A DNA stretch of 64,000 nucleotides from Gonium pectorale (taxonomy: Eukaryota; Chlorophyta; Chlorophyceae; Chlamydomonadales; Volvocaceae): contig LSYV01000078.1 in the NCBI GenBank assembly GCA_001584585.1, positions 263,942 to 327,941 of the forward strand, read 5' to 3'. Below, piece by piece: positions 10,601 to 21,121 of this stretch. The stretch's first letter is position 1, and each line of letters begins with the position of its first letter. Both the position numbers and the translations under genes were made by a program. The notes below the pieces were generated by a model. The model was given only the letters and a program-made list of their open reading frames with translations, was not told where the DNA came from and ran no database searches.

Positions 10601-13600
10601 GCTTGCGCGAGCTTTTACAGATGTCTGCATGATGTGGCATTACGGGCACCATTCATGGGCCCCAGCTACCTCAACTGCCATATCTGCACGCGTAATAACC
10701 TCTGAATCCGTGAACTTTGCCGTAGAAACTGGTATTCTCGCCTGCTTCGTTGGTTCTGTATGCGCACAACAACGCGCGTGCGACTCCCAACTGAACCCTC
10801 GCGCCGCTCCTCGCAGGTCGACAGCTCGGGCTTCCGCCTGCTGTACAGCCCCACGCTCAAGAAGTTCGACATGGGCGTCCTCACAATCGGTTCATACGAC
10901 ATTGCCGTACCGCCGGGTGCCACGTCGTACACCACGGCGCCCAACGTCTGCCCGTCAGCCTGCCTGGGCAAGCTGGTCGCGGGCAGCGGCGCCGGCGCCG
11001 AGGGCCTCACGCTGGTCGAGTCGTTCTACCACATGCACCAGCTGGGCAGGAGCATGATCACCAAGCACGTGCGGGGGAACGTGGAGCTGCCGCCGCTGGG
11101 CAGGCGAGACTACTTCCAGTTTGACTACCAGGTGGGTTGGAGGCCAGAGCGGTGTGCTCGAGGAACGTCAAACAGCTGATGATATTACTTGTTGTCCGGT
11201 CTACGTCAGAACTGCGCCAGTTTGACTGCTTGTTTGGGATGGGTGTGGACTGAAGCGACGCCGATGGACGCCGACCCATGGGTCCGTCTGTGGCGGCTCA
11301 GCGCGGGCGGGAGCCCGAGGGCTCGAGGAGGACGGGGAACGCAGCTAGGCCGGGTCATGTCATTGCTCTAGACCCCTGAGGCCCTGTGCTGACTACGGCA
11401 GTGACCCACGGTTCTCGCCTCGCAGGCTGCCGTGGACATCCCCCCCGCCACCCGCACGCTGCTCCCCGGCGACACCCTCATCACCACCTGCACCTACACG
11501 GGGGCCGGGCGGAGCAACGTGACCAAGTTTGGGCTCGCCTCGTACGAGGAGATGGTGAGTGTGGGGGTGACGTGGGCGCGGACTTGCAAGTGCTCCCAGC
11601 GCATGTGACCAGGCGCTTGGCGCCAGCATGACGGCCGGGTCGGGTCAAGCCGCAACAGGCGCCGAGCGCCGGCCAAGGGCGTACGGTCCGGCCGCAACAG
11701 GCGCCGATCGCCGGCCAAGGGCGTGCGCGGTGCGTGCGGTCTGGGCGCGTTGGCCTCCGCACGTGCGCCAGTTTACTCCCTGGGCGTTCATGTTCCCTGC
11801 ACAGCATCATGCCGTCTGAACGGCCTCACATCTCGGGGCCATTTCCGCTGCACCGGCCCGCACCTGGTATCGGAGGTTGGGCCCCAGAATGGCGTGGCAT
11901 TGTTTAAGCATCCACCTTATGTTCCTACCTTATGAACCGAAGCCCTGAACCTTTGCAATGCTTCGTCCTGCCCTATCCCGACGCCCCGCCCGCCGGTCCC
12001 GCCCGCCCGCTCCCTCCAACCGAACCCCGCCCTCGCCCCTTCACACTGCATAATGTCCTTCCTTCCCTTAGCCTCCTTTTCACCCATAGAACCCCGCTCC
12101 ACACCCGCAGTGCTTCAACTTCCTGAACTACTACCCCTACAACCCCAACATCACGCACTGCGTGGGCGTCGCCGAGATCAATATGGCCACCTGCGCCACG
12201 GGGGCGCTGCTCGACAAGATCCGCACGGAAGCCGACGTCCAGAAGGCAGCCGACGTGAGTCGCGTCATGGCTCATGAGCTGCCAGCGGGGTGCCCGGCAA
12301 GGGTGTTCGGGCCTTGGGAGAGGGGCTGTCACGTGCGCGCCACCGGGGCACTGCGGAACGACGACGCACGGCGCCCTGGTTGGAGGCCGACATCCAGAAG
12401 TCAGCCTGGACATTAGCCTCTTCTCACGGGGGTTCCGCCAAGCGTGCCTCGCGAGCTCCTTGGCCTGTCATTTCAAGGCGAACTTGTTGGGGCCCCAGTG
12501 TGCGCCGCCGCTTGGTGCGCGGTCATGGCGGTCTAAGGCCGAAGGGCCTGCAGGTTGTCCGCACGTGTAGTAAGTAGCAAGCGGGGCGCGCTATTGCTTG
12601 GGAACACGTAGTCCGTAAGCGGGCTGGCCGAGAGCGCGCCGTAGTGGCGGATCCCATGATCCCCGCTCCACCGCCGAGAACCCCGGGTGCGTCGCCGTCT
12701 TACCGCTTGCCGCTTGCATGCAGAGCCACGCACGCAACCCCTCCCCCGCGTCTTTGCCCCTGTGCGCCCTCCCCAGACCGAGGAGCTGGTGCCCCTGCCG
12801 CCCAACGACTGGTCGTACAAGTGAGTGGGTCATGGCGTGGGCCGGCGGCAGGCGCGGGGCCGGCTGCGTCGCCGCTGCGTGTGGCTAGGCGCCCGGCACC
12901 ACCGGCGCCTTTTTCAGTCTGCTGCTGCATGCGGTGTACTGCGGCGCACGCAGATTAAACAACGCTCAGGGAAGCACCGTGCGGCGCTTGCCTGCCGCGA
13001 CAGTATTTAAAAAATAGAAATGGATGCTTCGAAAATGTTTATTTTCTCGTCAACATCCTGCCCCCTCGACGCGCTGCCGCCATGCTGCCCTGGTGCAGGC
13101 CCTACCAGCCCACCTGCAAGCGCACCGCGCCCTACCAGACGGCCGACGACGACGATGACGACGACTCCAGCTACGGGCCGCACCACCGGCGCAATGTGGG
13201 CGGCGCTGTGGCGGCCATCCTCATCATCACCGTGCTGGGTGGAGTGGCGGTATTCGTTGTGTTCCGCGTCATGCGTAAGCGGCGCCAGGCGGAGGAGGAG
13301 CAGGTGTGTGTGTGTGGGTGGGGGGGAGGATGTAAGGGCGCAGGCGCACAAGGTAGCGGCTGCTCGAAGTCGGGGGGCGGCGGAGCCAGGGCCGGAATGC
13401 ACTGCACTCCAATGCTCGACTCTGGCGTCCGGCGGTATGCCCCTTGAGCTGCGCGCGCTGGCCTCGATATGCAACGCAACCGAACTCGACCTCTGTCACG
13501 CCCCTGAGCAACGCGCTCACCTCAGCCGCCTTGTCGCTTCGCTCCACGGCACCCGTCTTAATCGCCACCACCGCACCGCGCGCGAGCGATGGCGGCGGCC

Positions 13601-13892
13601 GGGCCCCTGTCAACTGACACACAGCTGCGCCAGTGTGCTCTTTCCCTTTCCAGAGCTCCCTGGGCCCCTGCCTGTCCCCCTTCGCCTTTGCATCGCTTTT
13701 GCCGCGCAGCATTTGTTCGAGAAGTACAACCCTTCGAGTATCTCGCTGCCCGTCGTGCCGGCCGTCGGGCCAGCGCAGCCGGGCGGCCTCGGCACCCCCG
13801 GCTTTGGCGCTGGGGCTGGCCCCAGCACCAGCGCCGGCGCGGGCACCACCTACAACAACGGGTACCAGGGGCTCTCGAGCATCGCCGTGTAG
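7656..13892 (+). CDS. DOMON plus copper type II ascorbate-dependent monooxygenase, single-pass membrane protein (DBH/MOXD1-like)
   Basis: Related enzymes hydroxylate a substrate C-H bond using two copper ions, O2 and ascorbate in the secretory pathway. Exons: 7656-7866, 8269-8417, 8638-8928, 9223-9279, 9550-9748, 10132-10208, 10532-10567, 10817-11131, 11426-11554, 12111-12254, 12777-12820, 13099-13303 and 13710-13892. They give 2040 nt and 679 residues. A signal peptide covers about residues 1-31. A DOMON domain (haem/sugar-binding fold) follows to about 215, then both monooxygenase domains. All six copper ligands are present: His264, His265 and His330 for CuH (HHFVAY, QVHY) and His412, His414 and Met488 for CuM (YHMHQLG, YEEM before CFNFLNYYP). 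A seven-Asp run precedes a membrane helix at about 587-609 and a basic stop-transfer stretch. The cytosolic tail is short and Gly/Pro-rich. The substrate is unknown. Confidence 0.9.
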
Positions 13893-13932
13893 ATGGGTGG
13901 ATAGGTAGATGGGTAGATGGATAGATGGGTAG
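13887..13932 (+). repeat. TAGATGGG-type tandem repeat just after a stop codon
   Basis: About five imperfect units of TAGATGGG or GGATAGG type begin at the TAG stop of the monooxygenase and run into its 3' untranslated region. It is a simple tandem repeat with no sign of function. Confidence 0.8.
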
Positions 13933-15421
13933 CTGACGACTGGCGGCGATCGCCAACGGTCCCCTCCGATGAAGATGCATGCACATACATACAGACACAC
14001 CTCCACCCGGGTGATTGAGTGGAGGCGAGCTTGGGCGATCGTGGGCAGCAAGGGTCCAGAGGCGTGTGCACGCAGGGCGGAGGGGGGCCGGGGAAGGGTG
14101 CCTTTGGGTGACGCGCGCACTCTGGCGGAAAGGTCGCGCCGGGGTTGCGGGGCTGCGGCAACGGAGAGCTGCGCAGGGCACTTGCACGACGACGCAGCGT
14201 GTGAACCCTTAACGACCCACAATCAGGTGGTTGAGGATGCCGTAACACCTGCCGCGCGGAGCGTCGAACACGGGGGCTGGACGTATATTAACCTAGGTAG
14301 CGGCCTGGAGAAGTTAGACTTCGGAGTTCTGGATAGCAGGTCGTGTGTGGGGCTGTTGCGAAGACTTGGCTGCGCGGAGGCCCCCCCCGTAGGGGGCCGC
14401 GTAGCCTGGTATCTTCGTGCTCACCCTAGCCTGGCAGCTCCCCTGTTTCTGCTGTTCTTCGCTCACCAGTCTCCGGCCGCAGCCGCTCACTCTGGAGGCG
14501 GGTGTCCGGATCGTCCCGTGGCTCAACGCAGGCCGCCAAGTAAATGCACGAATGTGTTGCATGCGTCGGGTGTGGGTGTGTCATACATGTGAACAAGATT
14601 TCAGGGGCGGCGAACCCATCAACAACGTGAACCCAACATGTGTGTGCCGCGCGCGTGCGGTACGGTGGCTATTCGGGAGCCGCGCCGGTCTCGGCCGTGC
14701 GTTTGAAGGGTGGGGCTTGGCGGGGCCGTTCATTATGGCACAGGACTTTAGCCCTGGCAAGGAGCTGCACGTACAGAGCGGATGCTGTTGTTTCAGCTCT
14801 CGTGCGGTATGTAGAGTTTTGGGCGGGAGACCACATGCCCAGCCAACATGCGCAGGACAGCGCTACGCTGCCTGAGTGGCGTCATGACAGGTTACAGGTT
14901 GCACACGCGCACCTGGTGATGATCATGGCCCTGCGGGACCGTGAGGCCGTGGCAGGCGCGTTGTTACATTTACTCCTGAGGTGGTCGCCCATAGTATGGC
15001 AATGTAAAGATATCTGGCCTCAACCAACTTGTCTAACCGCCACGTCCAACGGCCGCACCATGTCTGGCCTTACCAATCCAGCACATCAGGCATGCCGGGG
15101 CCGGGATAAGATCATGATGGGCATTGGGCGGTGACCTGACTTGGCCTGACCAAGCGCAGGTGGAGGGGTTGAGGGAGGGAACGAACAGATCATACGGCCT
15201 ATTTGCAGTACGCGCCGTATTGATCGTACTGCAGACGAACTTGAAGGCTGATGCTGCTTCTGGGCTATTTAAGAGGGTACAATGCTCATTAGAATTAAAC
15301 AAAGTCAGATCGAAAGATAGCAAATTGGAGCGCTCTCTGACCAGCGCGCTGTTGATCATCGCACTATATGCACCAGCCGATCTCATTAAGGGCAGCGGGT
15401 ACTGATCCATAACATCAAGCG
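13893..15421. other. Intergenic region between the monooxygenase and the ankyrin gene
   Basis: It should contain the monooxygenase 3' untranslated region and the ankyrin gene's promoter and leader. From about 15180 to 15410 the DNA is clearly less GC-rich than its surroundings, as expected for a promoter and leader. A TGTAA motif occurs at 15004-15008, but it lies more than 1.1 kb past the monooxygenase stop and I do not assign it. No gene is supported. Confidence 0.5.
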
Positions 15422-17437
15422 ATGTCTGCGACCCCGGAGCATCAGACCAGCGCAGGTTGGGTGTGGCCAGAGCTGTTACCCGAGCTGGAGGAGAAGATCT
15501 TCAGCTTCCTGGGACCAAATGACATTCCAATCTTCCGCCAGATCAACAAGGCCGCGGCGGCGCAGTTTTGCGAACCGCAGCACAAGACCTTCCGCCTGTC
15601 AGCGCCCGTGTCATCCCAAGCCTTCGCGGCGCACTGGCTCGCGCCGGGGGCCACGAAGGGCCTCACGCTGAGTCGGCGGCGCCAGCTGCTTTGCCTCGTT
15701 GCGGCCAGCGGCGTGGTCGCCAACCTGAAGCTGGCCGTGGTGGCGGCAGGCTGCCTGCCCACACTAGAGGTCTTCAAAGCGGCCGCGGCGGCTGGGAAGC
15801 TGGACGCTTGCATGTGGCTGCGGGAGCAGGGCTGCTCGATGGCCTCGTCGTGGCACCGTGGCAGCGACCTCCTGGCCGCCGCGGCGGGGGGCGGCCACCG
15901 GCACGTGTGCGAGTGGCTGCTGGGCCTGGGCCTCGCCTGGAGCTCGGACGGGGCCGCCGCGGCGGCGCGCAGCGGCCACCTTGACCTGATGGAGTGGCTG
16001 CTGGAGCAGCGGCCGCCGCTCTCTGAGGGCAGGTATGGGGACGCTGACTCGACGAAGAAGGAGCTCATCCTGGGCGTGGTGCATGGCTGCGACCTGCCCA
16101 CGCTGAAGCGCCTGTGGACGGGCTGGGGCGAGATTTCGGACAGCATGAAGTGGGGCGCGCTGGCGGCGGCAGCCGGCAGCCCCACGCCCGACTGGGCCGC
16201 CAAGGTGGAGTGGCTGGAGGCGCAGGGCTGCCCCCGGACGCCCTTTTCCTGCGGGGAAGCCGCCCGCCGGCCCGACGCCGAGGCGGTCGACCGCCTCGCC
16301 TGGCTGCTGCAGCGGGGGTACCCAGTGAGCGCGCCTGCCATCAAGGCCTCTGCGTTGGCGGGCAACGTGGAGGCATTTTCATACCTGATGGGGGCGTTGC
16401 GCGACCCTGAGTACCAGAGCGAATACGCCGATGTCGGGTTGCACGCCAGCATTGGCGGAAACCTGCAGATCCTGCAGACCCTGCAGGCCTTCGGCTGGCT
16501 TTCTGACCCCCCGGGCTGCGCCCAGCAATTGGCGGGCCGCGGCAGGGTGGAGGCCCTGGCCTGGCTGGTGGAGACGCGCGGCAACGCGGCGCTGCATCTG
16601 CATCCCTATCTTGTAAACGCCGCGGCCGCCTCTGGCAGCGTGGAGATGCTGGCGTGGGTGCGGGCGCTCGGGCTGCCCTGGAACCGCACCACGCTTTGGA
16701 CCGCCATAACGGTGGGCTGCGCGGAGGCGGCGGAGTGGCTGGTGGCGCGGGGCTGCCGCATCGAGGTGCGGTGAGGGCGGGTGTTGCGCTTGGGGCGGGT
16801 GACAGGTGGGGTGTCCAGCAGGGGGGCTAGCGACAGGCGCGCAGCCTCGGGCCTGTCTGGTCTGGGGTGTATCGCGGCCTGCGCCGCCGACAGCATGTAC
16901 GACATGCCCCGCACCGGTTCCATTAGGCGGGTTGAGGTACGACTGTCCAAGCCACCTCTGGAACCTGCAGGCAGCTCCTATAAGTATGTAATTGATTGCA
17001 CGAGCGACAAGCGCGCGTGTTGGGGCTACCGGTAAGCTGGCAAAACGCCCAAGCACCAGGTTCTGCGTCCTGGACTCCTTCCCTCCTTCCCTCTTTCCAC
17101 CACCACCACCACCACCTCCAACACCTGCGCCTTCGTACAGGAGCTGGACGACGTGTACGGCAGCGTCTGCGCCAACGGCGACCTGGCCATGGCGGAGCTG
17201 CTGCGGAGGCTGGGGGTGCCCTGGGGCCCGGCCGGGAGCGACGTTGACAGGGCCGCCCGGCACGCCCCGCTGCCCATGCTGCGCTGGCTGCTGGAGGAGG
17301 GCTGCCCCATCGACGACTACGAGCGGGCCATGGAGGAGGCGATGAAGAGGGAGGGGGGCGACCGGGACGAGGCCGCGGAGCTGCTGGCGTGGCACTGGGA
17401 GGCGCAGCAGGCGGCGGAGGCGGCGCAGCGTGCCTGA
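15422..17437 (+). CDS. Ankyrin-repeat protein with F-box-like N-terminus
   Basis: Two exons (15422-16765 and 17141-17437) give 546 residues. Residues 11-50 resemble an F-box (WPELLPELEEKIFSFLG, then a Q-I-N-K helix), which in known proteins binds SKP1 of a ubiquitin ligase. From about residue 90 there are many degenerate ankyrin-like helical pairs. Examples are AAAAGKLDACMWLREQGC, CEWLLGLGLAW, AARSGHLDLMEWLLEQ and, near the end, PLPMLRWLLEEGCPIDD. Each has the W-L/L-L helix and a short 'G-C' turn in place of the canonical 'TPLHLA'. This divergent, tryptophan-rich style of repeat is common in large algal families. The C-terminus is acidic and helical. The single 375-bp intron lies between two repeats. 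A role in substrate recruitment for ubiquitination is inference only. The ATG at 15422 opens the longest frame. Confidence 0.82.
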
Positions 17438-17500
17438 GTTGTTGTGGCTACGGCAGCGGTCAGACGCGTGGCGGGTATGGACATGCGAGGTTAGCGCCTT

Positions 17501-17550
17501 CTGAAATTCTTGGAATTCTTGGAATTCTTGAAAGCCTTGGAAGTCTTGGA
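17501..17550 (+). repeat. TTCTTGGAA-type short tandem repeat
   Basis: Imperfect tandem units of TTCTTGGAA (about five) form an AT-richer island shortly after the ankyrin gene stop codon. No function is evident. Confidence 0.75.
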
Positions 17551-17790
17551 TTTCATCAGGGGGCATGCTGTCCATTGCCTTGTGCGCGGTGGTACAGCGC
17601 TTCAGGCCGGACGACTGGCGGGGAACAGAGCTGGTCGGGTGGGGCTGTGGGGCCGTGCTGGGGCCGGCGGCGGGCAGGGGCGGTTGTAGTGGCGTAGCGT
17701 GTGGCCGCGGCAGCAAGCGTGTTCCGCGCCGCAATGTGACGCCGCCGCCGCGTGAGGTCATGATCGCTGCAATCGGTGTCGTGTTCGCAC

Positions 17791-17857
17791 GGGGGCGAGC
17801 GTAGCGATAAGGGGGCGAGCGTAGCGATAAGGGGGCGAGCGGAGGTATAAGGGGGCG
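17791..17857 (+). repeat. 20-bp tandem repeat, three copies and a partial
   Basis: Copies start at 17791, 17811 and 17831, each beginning GGGGGCGAGCG. The first two are identical and the third differs in its second half. A partial fourth copy (GGGGGCG) follows. The repeat is exact in period and lies in intergenic DNA. Confidence 0.9.
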
Positions 17858-19269
17858 TCCGCACAAGGTTGCCAGGCTTAGGCCTAGAGTAGGGAGCGCA
17901 CTGCTAGTGTACAACACGAAAGGCGGCAAAAGGCCTGGGCAACCGATGGTTTGGATCGGCTCCAGACGTTCGGGGGTGGGAGGTGGGATATGGAAGGGTT
18001 AGACCTGAGGTTAGGCCTCTCTTAGAGGTGGTGGTGGTGGTGGAGACCAGTGCGCCATTGGACCAGTGCGCCTTCGGGCGTTACGTCCAAGGGGGGTGGA
18101 CTTAGAAATTGGCAGCGCGCGACGGCCTCGTGGGTGTGTGGGTCCTTTGGGGTGGAAGAACTGACATGGGTCGCGATACGCTTCGTCTGCTGGGTTGCGC
18201 AGCGCTCCAGTACGGGTCCAATGCAATGACTGTCTTCGCCGTCTAGTCATTCCGCATGCGGGGGCCGGGACGGCGGGTGCGACAAGGCGTCGAGGGAGGC
18301 GGGCCGGGCAGGGAGGGGCGGCTGCGGGCTTCTCGCTGCGTGCGTGATGGCCCGCACCCGCACCCGCCCTCGGCCGACGCACACTTTCGGGGCCTATCGC
18401 CGCCGACGCATGCCTGCCTTCTTTCGCACTGGCGGGGCGGCGAGCCCCACAGGACACTGTACTATGTTTCATAAATCAGGGAATGCGCGCGGGGTATGTA
18501 TACGGTAGTACGGTAATACGGTACCGACTCCACCAACCTCTCCTGCACATGCGTGGGAACGCAGGGGGCCATCCCATGTATGTGTGACGCGCTAGCTAGC
18601 GCGCGCACAGGCAGTGGTTGGCGGTTTACCATGCCGTACGGGGGCGCCGCGTCACTGGGAGGCCTCGAGCGGGGTGCCCAGGCAGGGCGCCCTTCCCGCC
18701 ACCGGGAGGGCTGGACGCTGCCCTACTGGGCATGTGGCTTGAGACCCAGCACAGCTGGGGACGTTCGTTCACGGCTGCAGCGGGGGGCCACTGCCTGCAT
18801 GCCTGCGTCGTACGGACGCCCTGCCGCGCATTGGTTAGTTGGTACGAGTTGGGTAGTTGGTACGACGGCTCTGGGCGAGCAGTCTGGAAAGCCAAGAGCC
18901 CGATGCGTCCCACGGTCGCGTGGGTCACAGGGGCGAGCAGGCTGCAGCAAGATGTTTGTGTTGTTTACTATTGGTGTTGTTGATATCTTGGTCACGGGGC
19001 CGCAGGCTTCTCCCGCAACGGCGGCGGAGGTAGGGGCGGGCTCTGGCGGCGGTGTGCGGTGATGATGCGCGCCAGGGGCGGCCGGCGTGTGCGGCGGCTG
19101 CTGGTGGCGCCGCATTCGGGAGGCCAGGCCGGCGTTACTGCGGTAGTTGGCGCCGCCGGTGGTGCCAGAAACGGGACGTGTCGGTGGTGTCGGTGGTGTC
19201 GGAGCTTGGCGGCCCCGGCGCCGGGGTCCGCATGCCGGTTGCGAAGTAGCATCGAGGAGGCGCAAGCAC

Positions 19270-19354
19270 GCTGGCGCGAAGGAGAGCGTGTCGATGCAGG
19301 GAATGGCGAAGGAGCGCTGGCGCGAAGGAGAGCGTCGCGGTGCAAGGAATGAAG
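19270..19354 (+). repeat. Tandem duplication with a unit of about 46 bp
   Basis: Two imperfect copies share GCTGGCGCGAAGGAGAGCGT and continue with similar GCAGGGAATG or GCAAGGAATG segments, offset by about 46 bases. No reading frame is supported across it. Confidence 0.7.
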
Positions 19355-19744
19355 GAGTCGCCAGCTGGGATGAACTCCTCGACGTCAACGTTGAGGTCCT
19401 TGCCCCTATGTGTTACGGTATTGCAGCGGCTGGTCGGTGCTGCAGGGTGTCTGTGTATGGCTGCAAGCGGAAGTAGACACGCCAGGTGTCGTATGGTCGT
19501 ACGTGTCATAAGCTAGCGCGGCAGCGCACTTCCCGGAGTTGCCGAGGCCGAATCGAACCGGCAGCTCTGCGGCGTAGGTGTGGCGCGTGGAAGCACGTGT
19601 ACGACATGCTGCATGTCACCATTCCCACCAAACAGCCCATCCGCGCCCATCCCGCCTAACCAAGCCCCACAGCCCATACGTCAGCCTTTGCTGAACAAAG
19701 CTGCCTTTGTATTGCTTTATGCCACATCACAACTACCTCTGGAG

Positions 19745-19811
19745 CTGGGTCCTACAACAACACCATCACTTTCGCGCTTACGCTCGTTGTATGCGTCGTT
19801 CCATTTCAACA
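19745..19811 (+). repeat. Dispersed repeat, copy A
   Basis: This 67-bp segment matches 33431-33497 in the same orientation, and 27651-27712 matches as the reverse complement. The shared sequence opens with CTGGGTCCTACA and includes CACCATCACTTTCGCGCTTA and GTATGCGTCGTTCC. It accounts for peptide-like similarity between unrelated open frames in these regions. Likely a fragment of a short mobile element. Confidence 0.75.
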
Positions 19812-20591
19812 ACTCCCTCGACGGAGTGGTGCAAGGCTTGCAAAGTTGGAATCTTGGAAACCGCTCGGTCACAAAGGCTGTGTGTGCATGGCGGCGCAGG
19901 CGGCGCCCGTCCGCCATCCCCGGCATGTATGCAGTTACGTGCACGAGGAATGAAGGCGCTGGGGAAGGTGCGGGCGAGGGCGAGCTCGCTCCGCCCCTGA
20001 CGGTGCGTCGCCAATGGGGGCTGGTGGGCGTAAAGACCAGGAGCTGGTATGGGTACGAAGGAGGCGATGGCTGGGCGGGAGGAAAGAGCCAGAGGGCGCA
20101 ACCCCCATCATTCACACGCAGCCCATTCGCAACTGTCCTCCAGCAAACATACCTTCCTCAAAGCACCTCTCAGGAGCTTGACCATGTGTATTCCGACGGC
20201 TGCCCGTTGCTGCCCCGACAGTCCCCGACACCCAGATTCCCCATGTACACCCCCCCTAGAACTCGACCTCTTACAGCCCCTGGCATAGTTTCCCATCGGT
20301 CCGTCCCTCCCTCATCTGCAGGTACTACACGGTCGACCCAGAGAGATGGACGAGCGTCGTAATCTCAACCTGTGCGGTACGCTCCTGTGGGTAACTGGCA
20401 GCCAGCTCTTGGCCAGACCGTCCGTGCTAAGCACGACTATAACGTGCCAGTTTTAGCATCCTGGACCGACAAAACACTGCTCGACAGCCACCTGAAAGCG
20501 CTCACAGCGGCAAAACCCAAAAACGGGAAGCTGCGAGAGCTGCATGCCTACTCCGGCACCACGTAGCGGTGAAGGATAAGACGGTCTCAAG

Positions 20592-21121
20592 ATGGTTGAG
20601 CCCGTGCGCAAGGATTTCGGGGCTCAGCTTGAGAATGAGTCCTGGAGGATTTTCTCTGAACGGGAGGAGCTCAACCGGCTCGTGCTGCGACCCCTGGTCG
20701 TTTCCTTTGCCTTGACATTCGTTGATAGAGTAATTTCCGAGGGCAAGGGGTCGGAGCAGGTGACCAGCCCCCCCAGCAGTATGACGGACTTCCTGCAAGA
20801 GAGCGCGAAGAACAGGGAGCTTCTCGCCCAGCTGGTAAAGGCGTCCAAGCAGGACTGCACGCCCGAGGACTTCGCGGACTTCGCGGACGCCAACAACAGC
20901 CTGCAAAACGGTGGGTTTGAGGATGCTTACATTGTAATATCGGCCGGTTTTGACTGGGTTTCTGTGCAGCTGACCAGTCGACGGACGAGGCGCTGCTCCG
21001 CACTGCAAAACGGCTCAAGGGCGCTGGCGCAGTCCGCCTGCTCCGCCAGGAGCTGCCATGGCAATGCAGTTTCATCGAGAACGCCGAGGACCTGCTGAAG
21101 TGCCTGAGCAACACGTCCTAA
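20592..21121 (+). CDS. Small protein of unknown function
   Basis: Two exons, 20592-20910 and 20970-21121, give 471 nt and 156 residues. The intron of 59 bases has a GTGGGT donor and a TCTGTGCAG acceptor. Splicing turns a frame that would drift into Arg/Ser-rich sequence into a balanced one ending DLLKCLSNTS. I recognise no family. The product is charged and probably mostly helical, with Glu/Arg-rich N-terminal helices and a short Phe-Ala-Asp repeat (EDFADFADANN) before the junction. There is no signal peptide or membrane segment. The frame is closed by TAA at 20577, just before the chosen ATG at 20592. An additional upstream exon cannot be excluded. Base composition is somewhat less GC-rich than the neighbouring genes. 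A TGTAA motif at 21446-21450 could be its polyadenylation signal. Confidence 0.5.

Larger units (their letters stand above)
17438..20591. other. Gene-poor region with tandem and dispersed repeats
   Basis: About 3.1 kb without a gene I can support. It holds the ankyrin gene's 3' region, tandem repeats at 17501-17550, 17791-17857 and 19270-19354, and a dispersed repeat at 19745-19811. Several long open frames on both strands are low-complexity and show no domain. Frames at 19580-20362 and 20372-20566 were examined and not accepted. Confidence 0.5.

Noticed and set aside
17791..17857. Possible CRISPR-like repeat array
   Set aside because: The units are directly tandem with no spacers, and the genome is eukaryotic; it is a minisatellite.
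16379..17929. 516-codon open frame on the minus strand
   Set aside because: Overlaps both ankyrin exons and the intron, with low-complexity Pro/Arg/Gly sequence and no domain.
18723..19388. 221-codon minus-strand open frame
   Set aside because: Arg/Ser/Pro-rich sequence across a GC-rich tandem duplication; no start context, domain or splice support.
19549..19559. Near B-box (GGTTCGATTCG on the minus strand)
   Set aside because: The T-stem has two mismatches and no A box lies at the right distance; a tRNA gene or tRNA-derived SINE is not supported.
19580..20362. 260-codon plus-strand open frame
   Set aside because: Part of it is the dispersed repeat at 19745-19811, the rest is low-complexity, and no splice pattern gives a family match. 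A short stretch at 20324-20397 (YYTVDPERWTSVV) looked exon-like after a CAG acceptor, but I found no partner exon.
20372..20566. 64-codon frame just before the small orphan gene
   Set aside because: It ends at a stop 25 bases before the orphan ATG and could be joined to it only through a poor acceptor without a pyrimidine tract; no ATG start and no domain.
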